A stretch of DNA of 64,000 bases from JANQOH01 sp965214495 (GTDB lineage Bacteria; Pseudomonadota; Alphaproteobacteria; UBA7887), in contig OZ243958.1 of the NCBI GenBank assembly GCA_965214495.1, positions 1-64,000 of the forward strand, in the 5' to 3' direction. Both the position numbers and the translations under genes were made by a program. Below are positions 44,256 through 53,326 of the stretch, piece by piece; position 1 is the stretch's first letter, and every line of letters starts with the position of its first letter. The notes beneath the pieces were generated by a model. The model did not search any database. It saw only the letters and a list, made by a program, of their open reading frames with translations, and was not told the DNA's origin.

Positions 44256-44528
44256 TTGAACAAGCAGGACCTTGTGGCCGCCGTCGCCGAAACGGCAAGT
44301 TTGGCGAAGACCGACGCGAGCGCCGCCGTCGATGCGGTATTCAATACCATCACGCACGTTCTCAAGGAGCAGGGCGAGGTCCGCCTCGTCGGCTTCGGCT
44401 CCTTCAGCGTGACCCATCGCCCGGAATCGGAGGGGCGCAATCCGCGTACCGGAGAGAAGATCACGATCAGGGAATCGTATCTGCCTAAATTCAAGGCAGG
44501 CAGGGCTCTGAAGGACGCCATCAACTGA
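44256..44528 (+). CDS. HU family DNA-binding protein
   Basis: A 90-residue nucleoid protein. MNKQDLVAAVAETASLAKTD then VRLVGFGSFSVTHRPESEGR and NPRTGEKITIRESYLPKFKA show the HU dimer core, the GFGxF turn and the DNA-clamping arm with RNPRTG. It starts with TTG (44256), preceded by AAGGAG nine bases upstream. The arm lacks an insertion, so it is HU rather than IHF. tRNA-Val follows after 26 bases. Confidence 0.94.
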   Translation: MNKQDLVAAVAETASLAKTDASAAVDAVFNTITHVLKEQGEVRLVGFGSFSVTHRPESEGRNPRTGEKITIRESYLPKFKAGRALKDAIN

Positions 44529-44554
44529 GCCGCGTTCGCGCGCAACCCGGCCGG

Positions 44555-44630
44555 GGGCGATTAGCTCAGCTGGGAGAGCGTCTCGTTTACACCGAGAAGG
44601 CCGGCGGTTCGAACCCGTCATCGCCCACCA
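44555..44630 (+). tRNA. tRNA-Val (anticodon TAC)
   Basis: A 73-base cloverleaf plus encoded CCA: acceptor GGGCGAT/ATCGCCC, D-arm TAGCTCAGCTGGGAGAGCG, anticodon stem TCTCG/CGAGA with loop TTTACAC (anticodon TAC), variable AGGCC, and T-arm CGGCGGTTCGAACCCGTC. Discriminator A; CCA at 44628–44630. Confidence 0.96.
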
Positions 44631-44652
44631 GCTCGGGGTCGCGGTCGTGGTC

Positions 44653-46503
44653 TCAGAACCCGGGATCGTCGCTCGCGAGGTAAGCGATTTCTTCGGGAGT
44701 GCTGTCGCGGCCGAGAATCGCGTTGCGATGCGGGAAGCGGCCGAAGCGGGCGATGATCTCGCGGTGACGCCGCGCGTAGTCCGCCACCGTGTCGCCGGAC
44801 AGGCGCTCGACCGCGAGAGCCAGACAACGGTCCTGGTCGGCCATCTTTTCCGAGTGCATGAACGGCATATAGAAGAACTGCCGCCATTCGTCGGTGAACG
44901 TGGCGTCGCGGTCGAAGCCCCACGCCGTCGCATGCGCCGCTAACGCGCGCGCGCGCGCGTCAGCGGCGAACGAACGCGCATCGCCGCGATAGATGTTCCG
45001 GGGCGCCTGATCGAGCAGGATGATCAGGGCCAGACAGCCGCGTGCGTTGTCGCGCCAGTCCTCCAGCGTGCCCGCCGCGGCCCGTTCGCTCGCCGCGCCG
45101 AGGCGGTCGCGGACCAGCGCGTCGAAGCCCGGGTCTTTCCCGTACCAGCGTGCCGGCCCCGCTTCGTCGAACCAGAACGCCAGCACTTCCTCGACCGTCG
45201 CTGCTGCGTCGCCGAAGACCCGGCGGAACAGCGTATCGACATGTTTCAGGTGGTGGTCGAGATCGAACAGGCCGTCGAGTGCGGCCGCGTCGAGGCGGCG
45301 CGAGATCTCCGCGTCCTCGCCGAGTGCGGTGCGAAAGTCCGTTCCTTCCTCGCGCCACACCCGCATGGCGTTGCGCTGGACCGCGGCGTAGGCGGACTCG
45401 CGGCTCATGCCGGCCTGGGTCAGCGCCAGCAACGCGCGCTGCGAGTGCACCAGCCCGCCGAGCAGGTCCAGGTTCCGACGCATCGCGTCCGGATACACCA
45501 GCAGCCTGTCGATCACCCCGGTCAGACGCACCAGCGCGAAGTCGAGCGTGGTCGTGGCGTCGGGCCCGATGCCGCGTTCGACCGATGAATGCGAGATGTC
45601 GCGCTCGTGCCAGAGCGCGACGTTTTCGAGCGCCGGGGCCACCGCCGCCCGCACCAGACGCGCGAGTCCCGTGAGGTTCTCCGAAAGCACCGGGTTGCGC
45701 TTGTGCGGCATGGCCGAAGACCCCTTCTGCCCTTCGGAGAAGAACTCTTCCGCCTCGCGCAGTTCGGTGCGCTGCAAATGCCGGATCTCGGTCGCCACGC
45801 GCTCGATCGATGCTGCGACGACACCGAGCGTGGCGAAGAACATCGCGTGCCGGTCTCGCGGAATCACCTGGGTCGAAATCGGCTCCACCGCGAGTCCGAA
45901 GGAGCGCGCGACATGGGCTTCCACCGCCGGGTCGATATCGGCGAAGGTCCCCACCGCCCCGGATATGGCGCAGGTAGCGATTTCCGCGCGCGCCGCCGCC
46001 AGGCGTTCCCGGTGGCGCGCGAATTCCGCCCATGCCTGGGCCAGTTTGAGGCCGAAGGTCGTCGGCTCGGCGTGAATGCCGTGGCTGCGGCCGATGCACG
46101 GCGTGCGTTGGTGCTCGCGTGCGCGCCGTTCCAACACGGTCAGCAGGGCGTCGATATCGGCAAGAAGGATATCGGCGGCGCGGGTCAACTGAACGGCGAA
46201 ACAGGTATCGAGCACGTCGGACGAGGTCATGCCCTGGTGCATGAACCGCGCTTCATCGCCGACATGCTCGGCGACGTTCGTCAGGAAGGCGATGACGTCG
46301 TGCCGGACCTCGCGCTCGATGGCGTCGATGCGCGCGATCTCGAAGCGGCCCCGTTCGGCGAGCGCGGCGGCGACGCCGGCGGGGATCGCGCCGAGCATCT
46401 CTTGTGCCTCGCAGGCATGGCGTTCGATGTCAAGCCAGATGCGGAACCGCGTTTCCGGCGCCCAGATCGCCGCCATTTCGGGGCGGGTGTAGCGGGGGAT
46501 CAT
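44653..46503 (-). CDS. purB: fused adenylosuccinate lyase (PurB) – DUF924 protein
   Basis: A 616-residue protein combining two domains in one frame. Residues 1–431 are a complete adenylosuccinate lyase: GMTSSDVLDT, GRSHGIHAEPTTFGLK (His141), EGQKGSSAMPHKRNP (catalytic Ser loop, 257–271) and the normal C-terminus HHLKHVDTLFRRVFG. Residues 437–616 are a DUF924 domain: VEEVLAFWFDEAGPARWYGK, LIILLDQAPRNIYRGDARSF and FFYMPFMHSEKMADQ. PurB works in purine synthesis at two steps; DUF924 has no known role. A lost stop codon between adjacent genes, a real fusion or a sequence error could explain this. It lies three bases downstream of the aldolase/dehydrogenase gene. Confidence 0.9.
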   Translation of the reverse strand: MIPRYTRPEMAAIWAPETRFRIWLDIERHACEAQEMLGAIPAGVAAALAERGRFEIARIDAIEREVRHDVIAFLTNVAEHVGDEARFMHQGMTSSDVLDTCFAVQLTRAADILLADIDALLTVLERRAREHQRTPCIGRSHGIHAEPTTFGLKLAQAWAEFARHRERLAAARAEIATCAISGAVGTFADIDPAVEAHVARSFGLAVEPISTQVIPRDRHAMFFATLGVVAASIERVATEIRHLQRTELREAEEFFSEGQKGSSAMPHKRNPVLSENLTGLARLVRAAVAPALENVALWHERDISHSSVERGIGPDATTTLDFALVRLTGVIDRLLVYPDAMRRNLDLLGGLVHSQRALLALTQAGMSRESAYAAVQRNAMRVWREEGTDFRTALGEDAEISRRLDAAALDGLFDLDHHLKHVDTLFRRVFGDAAATVEEVLAFWFDEAGPARWYGKDPGFDALVRDRLGAASERAAAGTLEDWRDNARGCLALIILLDQAPRNIYRGDARSFAADARARALAAHATAWGFDRDATFTDEWRQFFYMPFMHSEKMADQDRCLALAVERLSGDTVADYARRHREIIARFGRFPHRNAILGRDSTPEEIAYLASDDPGF

Positions 46504-46506
46504 CGT

Positions 46507-48543
46507 TCAGCGTAACGCCGCGGCAATGTTGCCGCCATCGACCGTGAGCACCGCGCCGGTCGTCCCGCGGGCGAGCGCAAGGTGCACGAAAGCCTGCGCG
46601 ACGTCTTCGGCTGTCACTTCGCGGCCGAGCAGGTTGCCGGTCATGTATTCGCGCGCCTCGATCCCGCGCGCCGCGGCGCGACGGGCGATCATGTCGGCGG
46701 TCAGCAAGCCGCCGCGAACGCGGTCGGCGTTGACCGCATTCGCGCGAATGCCCTCGTCGCCGTAATCGAGCGCGTATTGCCGGCTGAGGAACAGCGTCGC
46801 CGCCTTGGGCAGGCCATAAGGACCGAAGTCGCGCCCCGGATTCACCGCCTGCTTCGAAGCGTTGAACAGCAGGCATCCACCCGTGCCCTGCGCGCGCATC
46901 ACCCGAACCGCGTTTCGGGCGACGCTCTGATGAGCGAAGAAATTGAGTTCGAAACTCGCACGCAACGCCGCGTCCCCGACTTCGCCGATACGCCCTTCCC
47001 ATGCCGCGCCGGCGTTCGAGACCACGATGTCGATACCGCCGAAGGTCTCGCACACCGTATCGAAGGCAGCGCGCACCGCGTCTGCGTCGGTCACGTCGCA
47101 CGCAATCCCGAGCTCGGCGGCAGCCTCTGCCGCGTCGCCGTCGAGATCGAGAGCGGCCACGGCGGCGCCCGCTTCGGCGAATGCGGCGGCGCACGCCCGC
47201 CCGATCGTGCCCGCGCCGCCGGTGACGACGACCACTTGACGTGCGAGCGGCGTCTCGACCGTCTTGCCCAGCTTGGCTTGTTCGAGCGACCAGTATTCGA
47301 CATCGAACAGGTCGCTCTCGTCGATGCTTTCGAAACGGCCAAGCGCTTCGGCGTCGCCGATGACCTGTATGGTGGTCTCGGCGAGATCGGCGGCAACGCG
47401 CGCCTCCGCGACCGTTTTACCGAGTCCGAACGCCCCGACTCCTGGAACCAGAATCACCCGGGGCACCGGATCGAGCGGGATCTTCGGCACGCGCCGCTCA
47501 GCGTTATGGCGCGAGAAATAAGCCCGGTAGTCGGTCGCGAAACGCTTGAACGCCGCTTCGGCGGCAGCGCGAAAACCGGCGAGATCGCCGCTATCGGGCG
47601 CCGGCGCCAGCAGGGGCCGGCCCTTGGTGCGGATGACGTGATCCGGCGTGACGACACCGACCTGACTATACCGCGCAACGTCCGCACCGTTGACGTAGGC
47701 CATGACGTCCGGCCCGCCGCGGTGATCGAGCAGCCACCGCTGCGGTTCGTCGCCGGTCGGTTCCGCGGCGAGTCCGCGCAGGATGGGTGCGACGTCGGCG
47801 GCCCGTGCGTGAGGGCGCGGGTGGCGCATCGTGACGATGGTTCGCGGCGCCCGCGCGATGCGTGCCTCGGCGAGGGTCACCAGGTCGATCATCCGGGCGT
47901 AGGCTTCCGCGGCACTGCCACCGAACGAGAACACGCCGTGCTTGAGCAGGATCAGGCCCTCGACGCCGGGGTTGGCGTCATACGCCGCCCGCGCCCGTTT
48001 GGCGAGGGCGAAGCCCGGCATAACGTAGGGCACGATGGCGGCGCGGTCGCCGTAAACCTCGGCGGCGCGTTGACTGCCGTCGGGCTGGCAGGTCAGCGCC
48101 AGGACCGCCCAGGCATGGGTATGATCGATGAATTTATGGGGCAGGAAGGCGTGGAGCAGGGCTTCGACCGAGGGCGTCGGCGCCGTGCTGTCGAGCAGGC
48201 TCAACCGGTGCGCGTTGACCATGTCTTCGTCGGACAGTGCGTCGCGCGCAACCAGCGGGCGGACCGCGTCGAGTCGCATCGCCGGCAGGCCGGGCGGCTC
48301 GATCGACGCCATGTCCCAGCCGGAACCCTTGACGCACATCGCCTCGACCGGGTCGCCGCCCAGGTCGGGCAGGACGGTCTTGACCGAAGTGTTGCCGCCG
48401 CCGTGCTGTACCAGCCGGGGCTCGCCGCCGAGCAGGCGGGTGGTATAGACGCGCAACGCCACGTCGGCGCTGACCCCTTGCGCGCCGTAACGCGCTGTCA
48501 TGGCCGCGGCGTCGCGATCCGACCAGAGATTGTCCATGCTCAT
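46507..48543 (-). CDS. bifunctional aldolase/short-chain dehydrogenase (RhaD/AdhC-type)
   Basis: A 678-residue two-domain enzyme. The N-terminal class II aldolase domain has VQHGGGNTSVKTVL, EAMCVKGSGWDMASI, FIDHTHAWAVLAL (zinc His) and ILLKHGVFSFGGSAAEAYAR. The C-terminal SDR domain has VVVVTGGAGTIGRACAAAFA, VSNAGAAWEGRIGEVGD, YGLPKAATLFLSRQYALD and the end VLTVDGGNIAAALR. Members act on rhamnulose-1-phosphate or an unphosphorylated sugar and lactaldehyde in deoxy-sugar breakdown. The SDR catalytic Tyr appears as YGLPKAA, as expected. The sugar substrate is not certain. Confidence 0.92.
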   Translation of the reverse strand: MSMDNLWSDRDAAAMTARYGAQGVSADVALRVYTTRLLGGEPRLVQHGGGNTSVKTVLPDLGGDPVEAMCVKGSGWDMASIEPPGLPAMRLDAVRPLVARDALSDEDMVNAHRLSLLDSTAPTPSVEALLHAFLPHKFIDHTHAWAVLALTCQPDGSQRAAEVYGDRAAIVPYVMPGFALAKRARAAYDANPGVEGLILLKHGVFSFGGSAAEAYARMIDLVTLAEARIARAPRTIVTMRHPRPHARAADVAPILRGLAAEPTGDEPQRWLLDHRGGPDVMAYVNGADVARYSQVGVVTPDHVIRTKGRPLLAPAPDSGDLAGFRAAAEAAFKRFATDYRAYFSRHNAERRVPKIPLDPVPRVILVPGVGAFGLGKTVAEARVAADLAETTIQVIGDAEALGRFESIDESDLFDVEYWSLEQAKLGKTVETPLARQVVVVTGGAGTIGRACAAAFAEAGAAVAALDLDGDAAEAAAELGIACDVTDADAVRAAFDTVCETFGGIDIVVSNAGAAWEGRIGEVGDAALRASFELNFFAHQSVARNAVRVMRAQGTGGCLLFNASKQAVNPGRDFGPYGLPKAATLFLSRQYALDYGDEGIRANAVNADRVRGGLLTADMIARRAAARGIEAREYMTGNLLGREVTAEDVAQAFVHLALARGTTGAVLTVDGGNIAAALR

Positions 48544-48604
48544 TCTCGCGCGGCGACGGACCCTGAATAGGGGCGCGCCCGACAGCGGTCAAGCGGAGCC
48601 GGCG

Positions 48605-48630
48605 AAAAGGGGCCGCCGTCAGGCGGCCCC
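48605..48630 (-). terminator. rho-independent terminator downstream of glnA
   Basis: On the minus strand a nine-base-pair stem GGGGCCGCC / GGCGGCCCC with loop TGAC is followed by TTTTCG. It begins about 40 bases after the glnA stop, so it is placed to end the glnBA transcript before the aldolase/dehydrogenase gene. Confidence 0.8.
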
Positions 48631-48670
48631 CGGGGAGGATAAGCGGAAGGAAAGGGGAGGGCGACCGTGC

Positions 48671-50080
48671 TCAGACCGAGTAGTACATGCTGAATTCGAT
48701 CGGATGCGGCGCGTGCTCGAAAGTATAGACCTCCTCCCATTTGAGATCCATGTAACCTTCGAGTTGGTCCCTGGAGAACACGTCGCCCTGGGTCAGGAAA
48801 TCGTGGTCCGCTTCCAGCGCGTTCAGCGCGTTGCGCAGGCTGTGGCAAACCGTCGGCACGTCGGTGATTTCCTCGGGCGGCAGGTCGTAGAGATTCTTGT
48901 CGATGGCTTCGCCCGGATCGATGCGGTTCTGGATTCCGTCGAGGCCGGCCATGAGCATTGCCGAGAAAGCGAGATAGGGGTTGGCCGAAGGGTCGGGGAA
49001 GCGCACCTCCACCCGTTTGCCCTTCGGACCCGACGCATAGGGGATACGGCAGGCGGCGGAGCGGTTGCGCGCCGAGTAGGCGAGCAGCACCGGCGCTTCG
49101 AAGCCCGGCACCACGCGCTTGTAGCTGTTGGTCGTCGGGTTGGTGAACGCGTTCAGCGCCTGCGCGTGCCGGATGATGCCGCCGATATAGTGCAGCGCCG
49201 TGTCGGACAGTTCCGCATAGCCCGAGCCGGCGAACAGCGGCGCTCCTTCTTTCCACACCGACTGGTGGCAGTGCATGCCCGAGCCGTTGTCCTCGACCAC
49301 GGGCTTCGGCATGAAGGTCGCGGTCTTGCCGTAGGAATGGGCGACCTGGTGCACGCAGTATTTGTAGATCTGCACCGCGTCGGCGCACTGTTTCAGCGGC
49401 AGATAACCGAAGCCGAGTTCGTTCTGGCTCGGCGCGACCTCGTGGTGATGCTTCTCCATCGCCAGCCCCATTTCCATCATGGTGCTGACCATTTCCGAAC
49501 GCAGGTCCATCATCGAGTCCACCGGCGGCACCGGAAAGTAGCCGCCCTTCGGCGGCGGACGGTGGCCGATATTGCCGTCTTCGACCACGGCGTCGGAATT
49601 GTAGGGGCCTTCCTCGTGGTCGATGCTGTAGGCGGTGCGGTTCTGCGAGACCTGCCAGCGCACGTCGTCGAAGACGAAGAATTCGAGCTCTGGCCCGAAA
49701 TACGCGGTGTCGCCGACATCGGACGCCTTCAGATAGGCTTCCGCCTTGCCGGCGGTCGAGCGCGGATCGCGCAGATAGGGCTGGCCAGTCTGCGGTTCGA
49801 GAATGTCGCAGAACAGGACCAGGGTCGGCTGCGCGGTGAACGGGTCGAGCACGGCCGTGGACAGATCCGGCATGATGTTCATGTCGGACTCGTGAATCGA
49901 CTTCCAGCCGGCGATGGACGAGCCGTCGAACATGACGCCGTCCTCGAGCACGTCTTCATCGACCGAGTCGGCGGTCTGCGCGGTGTGCTGCCATTTGCCG
50001 CGCGGATCGGTGAAACGAAAATCGACGATCGCGACCTCGTTTTCCTTGATCATCTCGAGAACGGTGTTGGCGTCGGACAT
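48671..50080 (-). CDS. glnA: glutamine synthetase type I
   Basis: A 469-residue dodecameric enzyme that makes glutamine from glutamate and ammonia. It has VMFDGSSIAGWKSIHESDMN, NGSGMHCHQSVWKEGAPLF, FTNPTTNSYKRVVPGFEAPV and KNLYDLPPEE, where the Tyr is the adenylylation site for GlnE. Length and motifs are those of class I-beta. It follows glnB by 53 bases and probably shares its nitrogen-regulated promoter; a terminator lies behind it. Confidence 0.98.
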   Translation of the reverse strand: MSDANTVLEMIKENEVAIVDFRFTDPRGKWQHTAQTADSVDEDVLEDGVMFDGSSIAGWKSIHESDMNIMPDLSTAVLDPFTAQPTLVLFCDILEPQTGQPYLRDPRSTAGKAEAYLKASDVGDTAYFGPELEFFVFDDVRWQVSQNRTAYSIDHEEGPYNSDAVVEDGNIGHRPPPKGGYFPVPPVDSMMDLRSEMVSTMMEMGLAMEKHHHEVAPSQNELGFGYLPLKQCADAVQIYKYCVHQVAHSYGKTATFMPKPVVEDNGSGMHCHQSVWKEGAPLFAGSGYAELSDTALHYIGGIIRHAQALNAFTNPTTNSYKRVVPGFEAPVLLAYSARNRSAACRIPYASGPKGKRVEVRFPDPSANPYLAFSAMLMAGLDGIQNRIDPGEAIDKNLYDLPPEEITDVPTVCHSLRNALNALEADHDFLTQGDVFSRDQLEGYMDLKWEEVYTFEHAPHPIEFSMYYSV

Positions 50081-50133
50081 GGTGCTGCTTTCTGCTGGAC
50101 TGTGCGTTGGGGTTGGGGGCGCGCCGGGAGAAG

Positions 50134-50472
50134 TCAGATCGCCTCGCTGCCGACCTCTCCCGTGCGGATTCGCACCGCTTCCTCGACCGTGCTGACGAAG
50201 ATCTTGCCGTCGCCGATGCGACCGGTGTGGGCAGCCTTCTGGATGGCTTCGACGGCGCGTTCGAGCAGGCCGTCGTCGAGCACGATCTCGATCTTGATCT
50301 TTGGCAGGAAGTCGACGACGTATTCGGCGCCGCGATAGAGCTCGGTATGGCCCTTCTGGCGACCGAAGCCCTTGGCTTCGGTGACCGTGATGCCCTGCAA
50401 ACCGACCTCGTGCAGTGCTTCCTTCACCTCATCAAGCTTGAACGGTTTGATGATCGCTTCGATCTTCTTCAT
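50134..50472 (-). CDS. glnB: nitrogen regulatory protein P-II
   Basis: A 112-residue trimeric signal protein. MKKIEAIIKPFKLDEVKEAL, GFGRQKGHTELYRGAEYVVD with the uridylylated Tyr51, and the T-loop and C-loop GRIGDGKIFVSTVEEAVRIR are all intact. It reports the nitrogen state to GlnE, NtrB and others. The position immediately before glnA and a sigma-54-type promoter upstream support GlnB over GlnK. Confidence 0.97.
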   Translation of the reverse strand: MKKIEAIIKPFKLDEVKEALHEVGLQGITVTEAKGFGRQKGHTELYRGAEYVVDFLPKIKIEIVLDDGLLERAVEAIQKAAHTGRIGDGKIFVSTVEEAVRIRTGEVGSEAI

Positions 50473-50528
50473 CGGCGCGGCTTCCGTGGCTGGGGCGGGG
50501 TGGTGCGTATGATACCGACCAACCCCGA

Positions 50529-50544
50529 TGCACGCGCCATGCCA
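50529..50544 (-). promoter_or_regulatory. sigma-54 (-24/-12) promoter of glnBA
   Basis: The minus strand reads TGGCATGGCGCGTGCA, which matches the TGGCACG-N4-TTGC(A/T) consensus at 10 of 12 positions with the right GG–GC spacing. The predicted start, about 50517, leaves a 45-base leader before glnB. glnB–glnA transcription from sigma-54 with NtrC is established for related bacteria, and rpoN is in this window; the site itself is by inspection only. Confidence 0.6.
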
Positions 50545-50733
50545 AAGGCGGCGGCCGCCGAAACCGTCGCGTGCTCGCGGCGACGGCGGCGGTCGGCCGC
50601 CAAATTTTTGATCATTCTGCCTTCAATATGGGCAATCAGCGACGCTGTTGACACGCGGTACCGATCCTCAGAAAAGTATGTCCGACGTGGTGCCAAATCT
50701 CGCCCCGGAACTTCGCACGCGGCTCATGAATTC

Positions 50734-53326
50734 ATGACTCCCGGTTTCCAAGTCGATTGGGAACAGTTGCTGCTGGTCTTTCTGCACGATCCGATCGACA
50801 AGGCGCTCGACATCAGGGGGCACGAGGCGCGCGCCGCGCGCTACGCCTCGACGGCGCTGGGGCGGACGGTTCGCCGCGAGGAGATGAAATCGACCGCGGC
50901 GCTCGCCGATCAATTGGCGGCGATCGCCGAACGGGTGCCGATGCCAACCGCGGGGGTTGGAGGTCGGCGCGCGGTTGCGCCCGCGAACGGAACGCTGACG
51001 GTCAACCATCCCGTCAGCGGAGAAGCGGGCGAGATCGATTGCCAACCCGTTGACGAAGCACGGATCGACCGGGCGGTCGCGGGGATCGTCGACGGGTGCG
51101 ACACCCCCAGGCAACGCTTTCTCGCCCTCTGGCGTCTCCTGCCGGAGCGCGTCGAGGAGGCGTTCGGCGCCTGGATAACCCGGTTGCCGGCAGATACGCG
51201 GGTTCCGGACCACTCGCTCGTCAGCCATGCCGATATTGCCGCCGGGATCTGGGCCAGCCGCCAAAGCGTTCACGGCGGGGCCTACCTTCTCTTTCGCGTT
51301 GGGGCCGGTGCAGACGTTCATCGAAGCCGCCCGTTCGGTGCGCGATCTGTGGACAGGCAGCGCCATCCTGTCGTGGCTCGCCTTCACGGCAATGCGACCG
51401 GTCATCGATTCGCTCGGTCCGACCTCGTTTGTCTACCCGTCGTTGAGCGGCAACCCGACGATGGATCTGTGGTTGCGGAGAGTTGCGGGAATCGACGGCG
51501 TTCCGATGCCGGAGCTGGAGGCACGCAAAAGCCCCTCGCTGCCGAACCGCTTCATCGCGGTGGTTCCCTGGGGAGCGAACGGCACCGATGCCAAGCGGTT
51601 GGCCGAGCAATGCGAGCGCTCGGTGCGGGAAGCCTGGAAGACGTCGGTCGCCGCCGTGCGCGGAGAACTCGCGCCGGAGCTGGCGGCAATCTGCCCGGAC
51701 TGGGACCGGTTGTGGTCCGCGCAGACGGCCGATTTCTTCGAGGTCAGGACGACGGTGGTGCCGGAGCGCGCCCTCGACGACGAAACGATGGCGCGGTTGA
51801 TCGGCGGCCGACCGTTCGACGAGGTCTGGCCCGACGCTGCCGCGATTCGGGCCCTTTCAAGCGCGATCCCGAGCGCCGACCGACCGTCCTACCGGCAAGA
51901 CGCTGCCGGGCAGTGGCAGGCGCAATTGGAACTATCAGCCCGCGTCATGGACGCGAATCGCGCGATCCGCAAGGTGCCGGCAAACGGGGGAGGTGGCGAT
52001 ACGAGTGCGATGTCGCCGCCCAAATGCAGCCTGTTCGGCTCCTGGGAGCAGATGGGCCCGGCGAGTCTTCGAGAATCCGCATCGTTCTGGGACAACGCCG
52101 CCTCCCGGCTGAACGTGGACGGCGTGAGGCTGCGGACAGGGGAGCGTCTATGCGCTGTCGCGCTGGCAAAGCGGTTTGCGGGGCCCGCGTTCCTCGCCGG
52201 CGAGTTCGCTCTCGACCGCGCAAGTATGCGCTTCCCGGACACCGCGACGGTCTCGGCTGCGACATGGCTGCGCGAAGCGGGCATCGATCCCGACGCCGTT
52301 CGATCGACCTCTGGCGGGCGTTGGAGCGGGCGGTGGCTTCACGGTTCCGATGGCGAGGAGGAGCCCCCGCCGCGCGGTGTTGCGGCGAGGATCGAGGAGG
52401 CCGTGCGGGATCGAGGCAGACCGCCATCGTATTTCGCCGTTCTGAAGATGGACGGCGACGATATCGGCAGCTGGCTGCGCGGCGAGCGGTCTCCGCCGCT
52501 GAAGGAGGTGATGCATCCCGGGATCGTTACCTGGTTCCAGGGCATTGGCGGGACGGCGGTCGAAGCCGCCCTGGCCGCGCGCCGGCCCGTCGGTCCGGCC
52601 CTGCACGCGTCGATCAGCGAGATGCTCGGCGCGTTCGCGGCGCGCATTGCGCCGGAGATCGTGCGGCAGCACGACGGGACGGTGATCTATTCCGGCGGCG
52701 ACGACCTGCTCGCCTTGCTGCCCTCGGCGCGCGCCGTCGCCTGTGCGCAGGCGCTGAGGCAGGCGTTCCGCAGCGGGGCCGATGGCACCGCCTGGTGCGG
52801 GATGGGAACCCGCGCCACCGTATCGGCGGGCATCGCCTATGTACATCACATGGAGGATCTGCGCCTTGCGCTCCGGGCGGCGCGAGAGGCTGAAGCCCGG
52901 GCCAAGGCGGAAGGCAAGGACGCACTGCATCTGTACTTCATGCGCCGTTCGGGCGAAAATGCAGGCGCGACCGTCGACTGGCCGCTGACGCCATGGTTCA
53001 CCGAACTGACCGAGTTGTTCGCCTGCGACGCCAGCAGCCGCTGGACCTATCGGCTGCGGTCCGAGCAACCGGTTCTCGCAGGCCCGCATCTCCCTCCCGA
53101 GGCGGTCTCCGCAGAGATCCGCCGGCTGGGTGACCGCATCGATGATCGGCGTTGGGACGAACACGCTCTTCGCGCCGGCTGTTCCGCCGGCGAACTGATC
53201 CGGCGGTGGTGGGAACGCTACCGCGACGCCTTGCGCCGGCGGACGGCGATCGACGACGATTCGCTGCGCTCGTTCGTTACTCTCTGCCAGGGCGCAGCGT
53301 TCGTCGCCAGAGGCGGCGATGGATAG
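50734..53326 (+). pseudogene. cas10: Cas10/Cmr2, type III-B large subunit, apparent frameshift near 51251
   Basis: The N-terminal ~170 residues (ATG 50734; VDWEQLLLVFLHDPIDKALD, IRGHEARAARYASTA) match Cmr2 and reach VPDHSLVSHADIAAGIW, then lose homology. The rest continues one frame over: AAKAFTAGPTFSFALGPVQT, FIEAARSVRDLWTGSAILSW, CSLFGSWEQMGPASLRESAS, VLKMDGDDIGSWL, and VIYSGGDDLLALLPSARAV, whose GGDD (about 52694–52705) is the cyclic oligoadenylate synthase site. Removing one G of GGG at 51251–51253 joins the two halves into ~864 residues. A real mutation, programmed shift or sequence error are all possible. The stop overlaps cmr3. Confidence 0.85.

Noticed and set aside
46582..48570. Plus-strand open frame of 662 codons opposite the aldolase/dehydrogenase
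   Set aside because: No motifs; mirror of a well-supported coding region.
50107..50733. In-frame extension of cas10 upstream across glnB
   Set aside because: It is antisense to glnB and shows no Cas10 homology; ATG 50734 fits the Cmr2 N-terminus.
52894..53152. Continued homology of the first cas10 frame past the shift
   Set aside because: After about 51260 the first frame reads as Arg/Gly-rich noise, whereas the second frame has clear Cas10 motifs; so it is one broken gene, not two overlapping ones.
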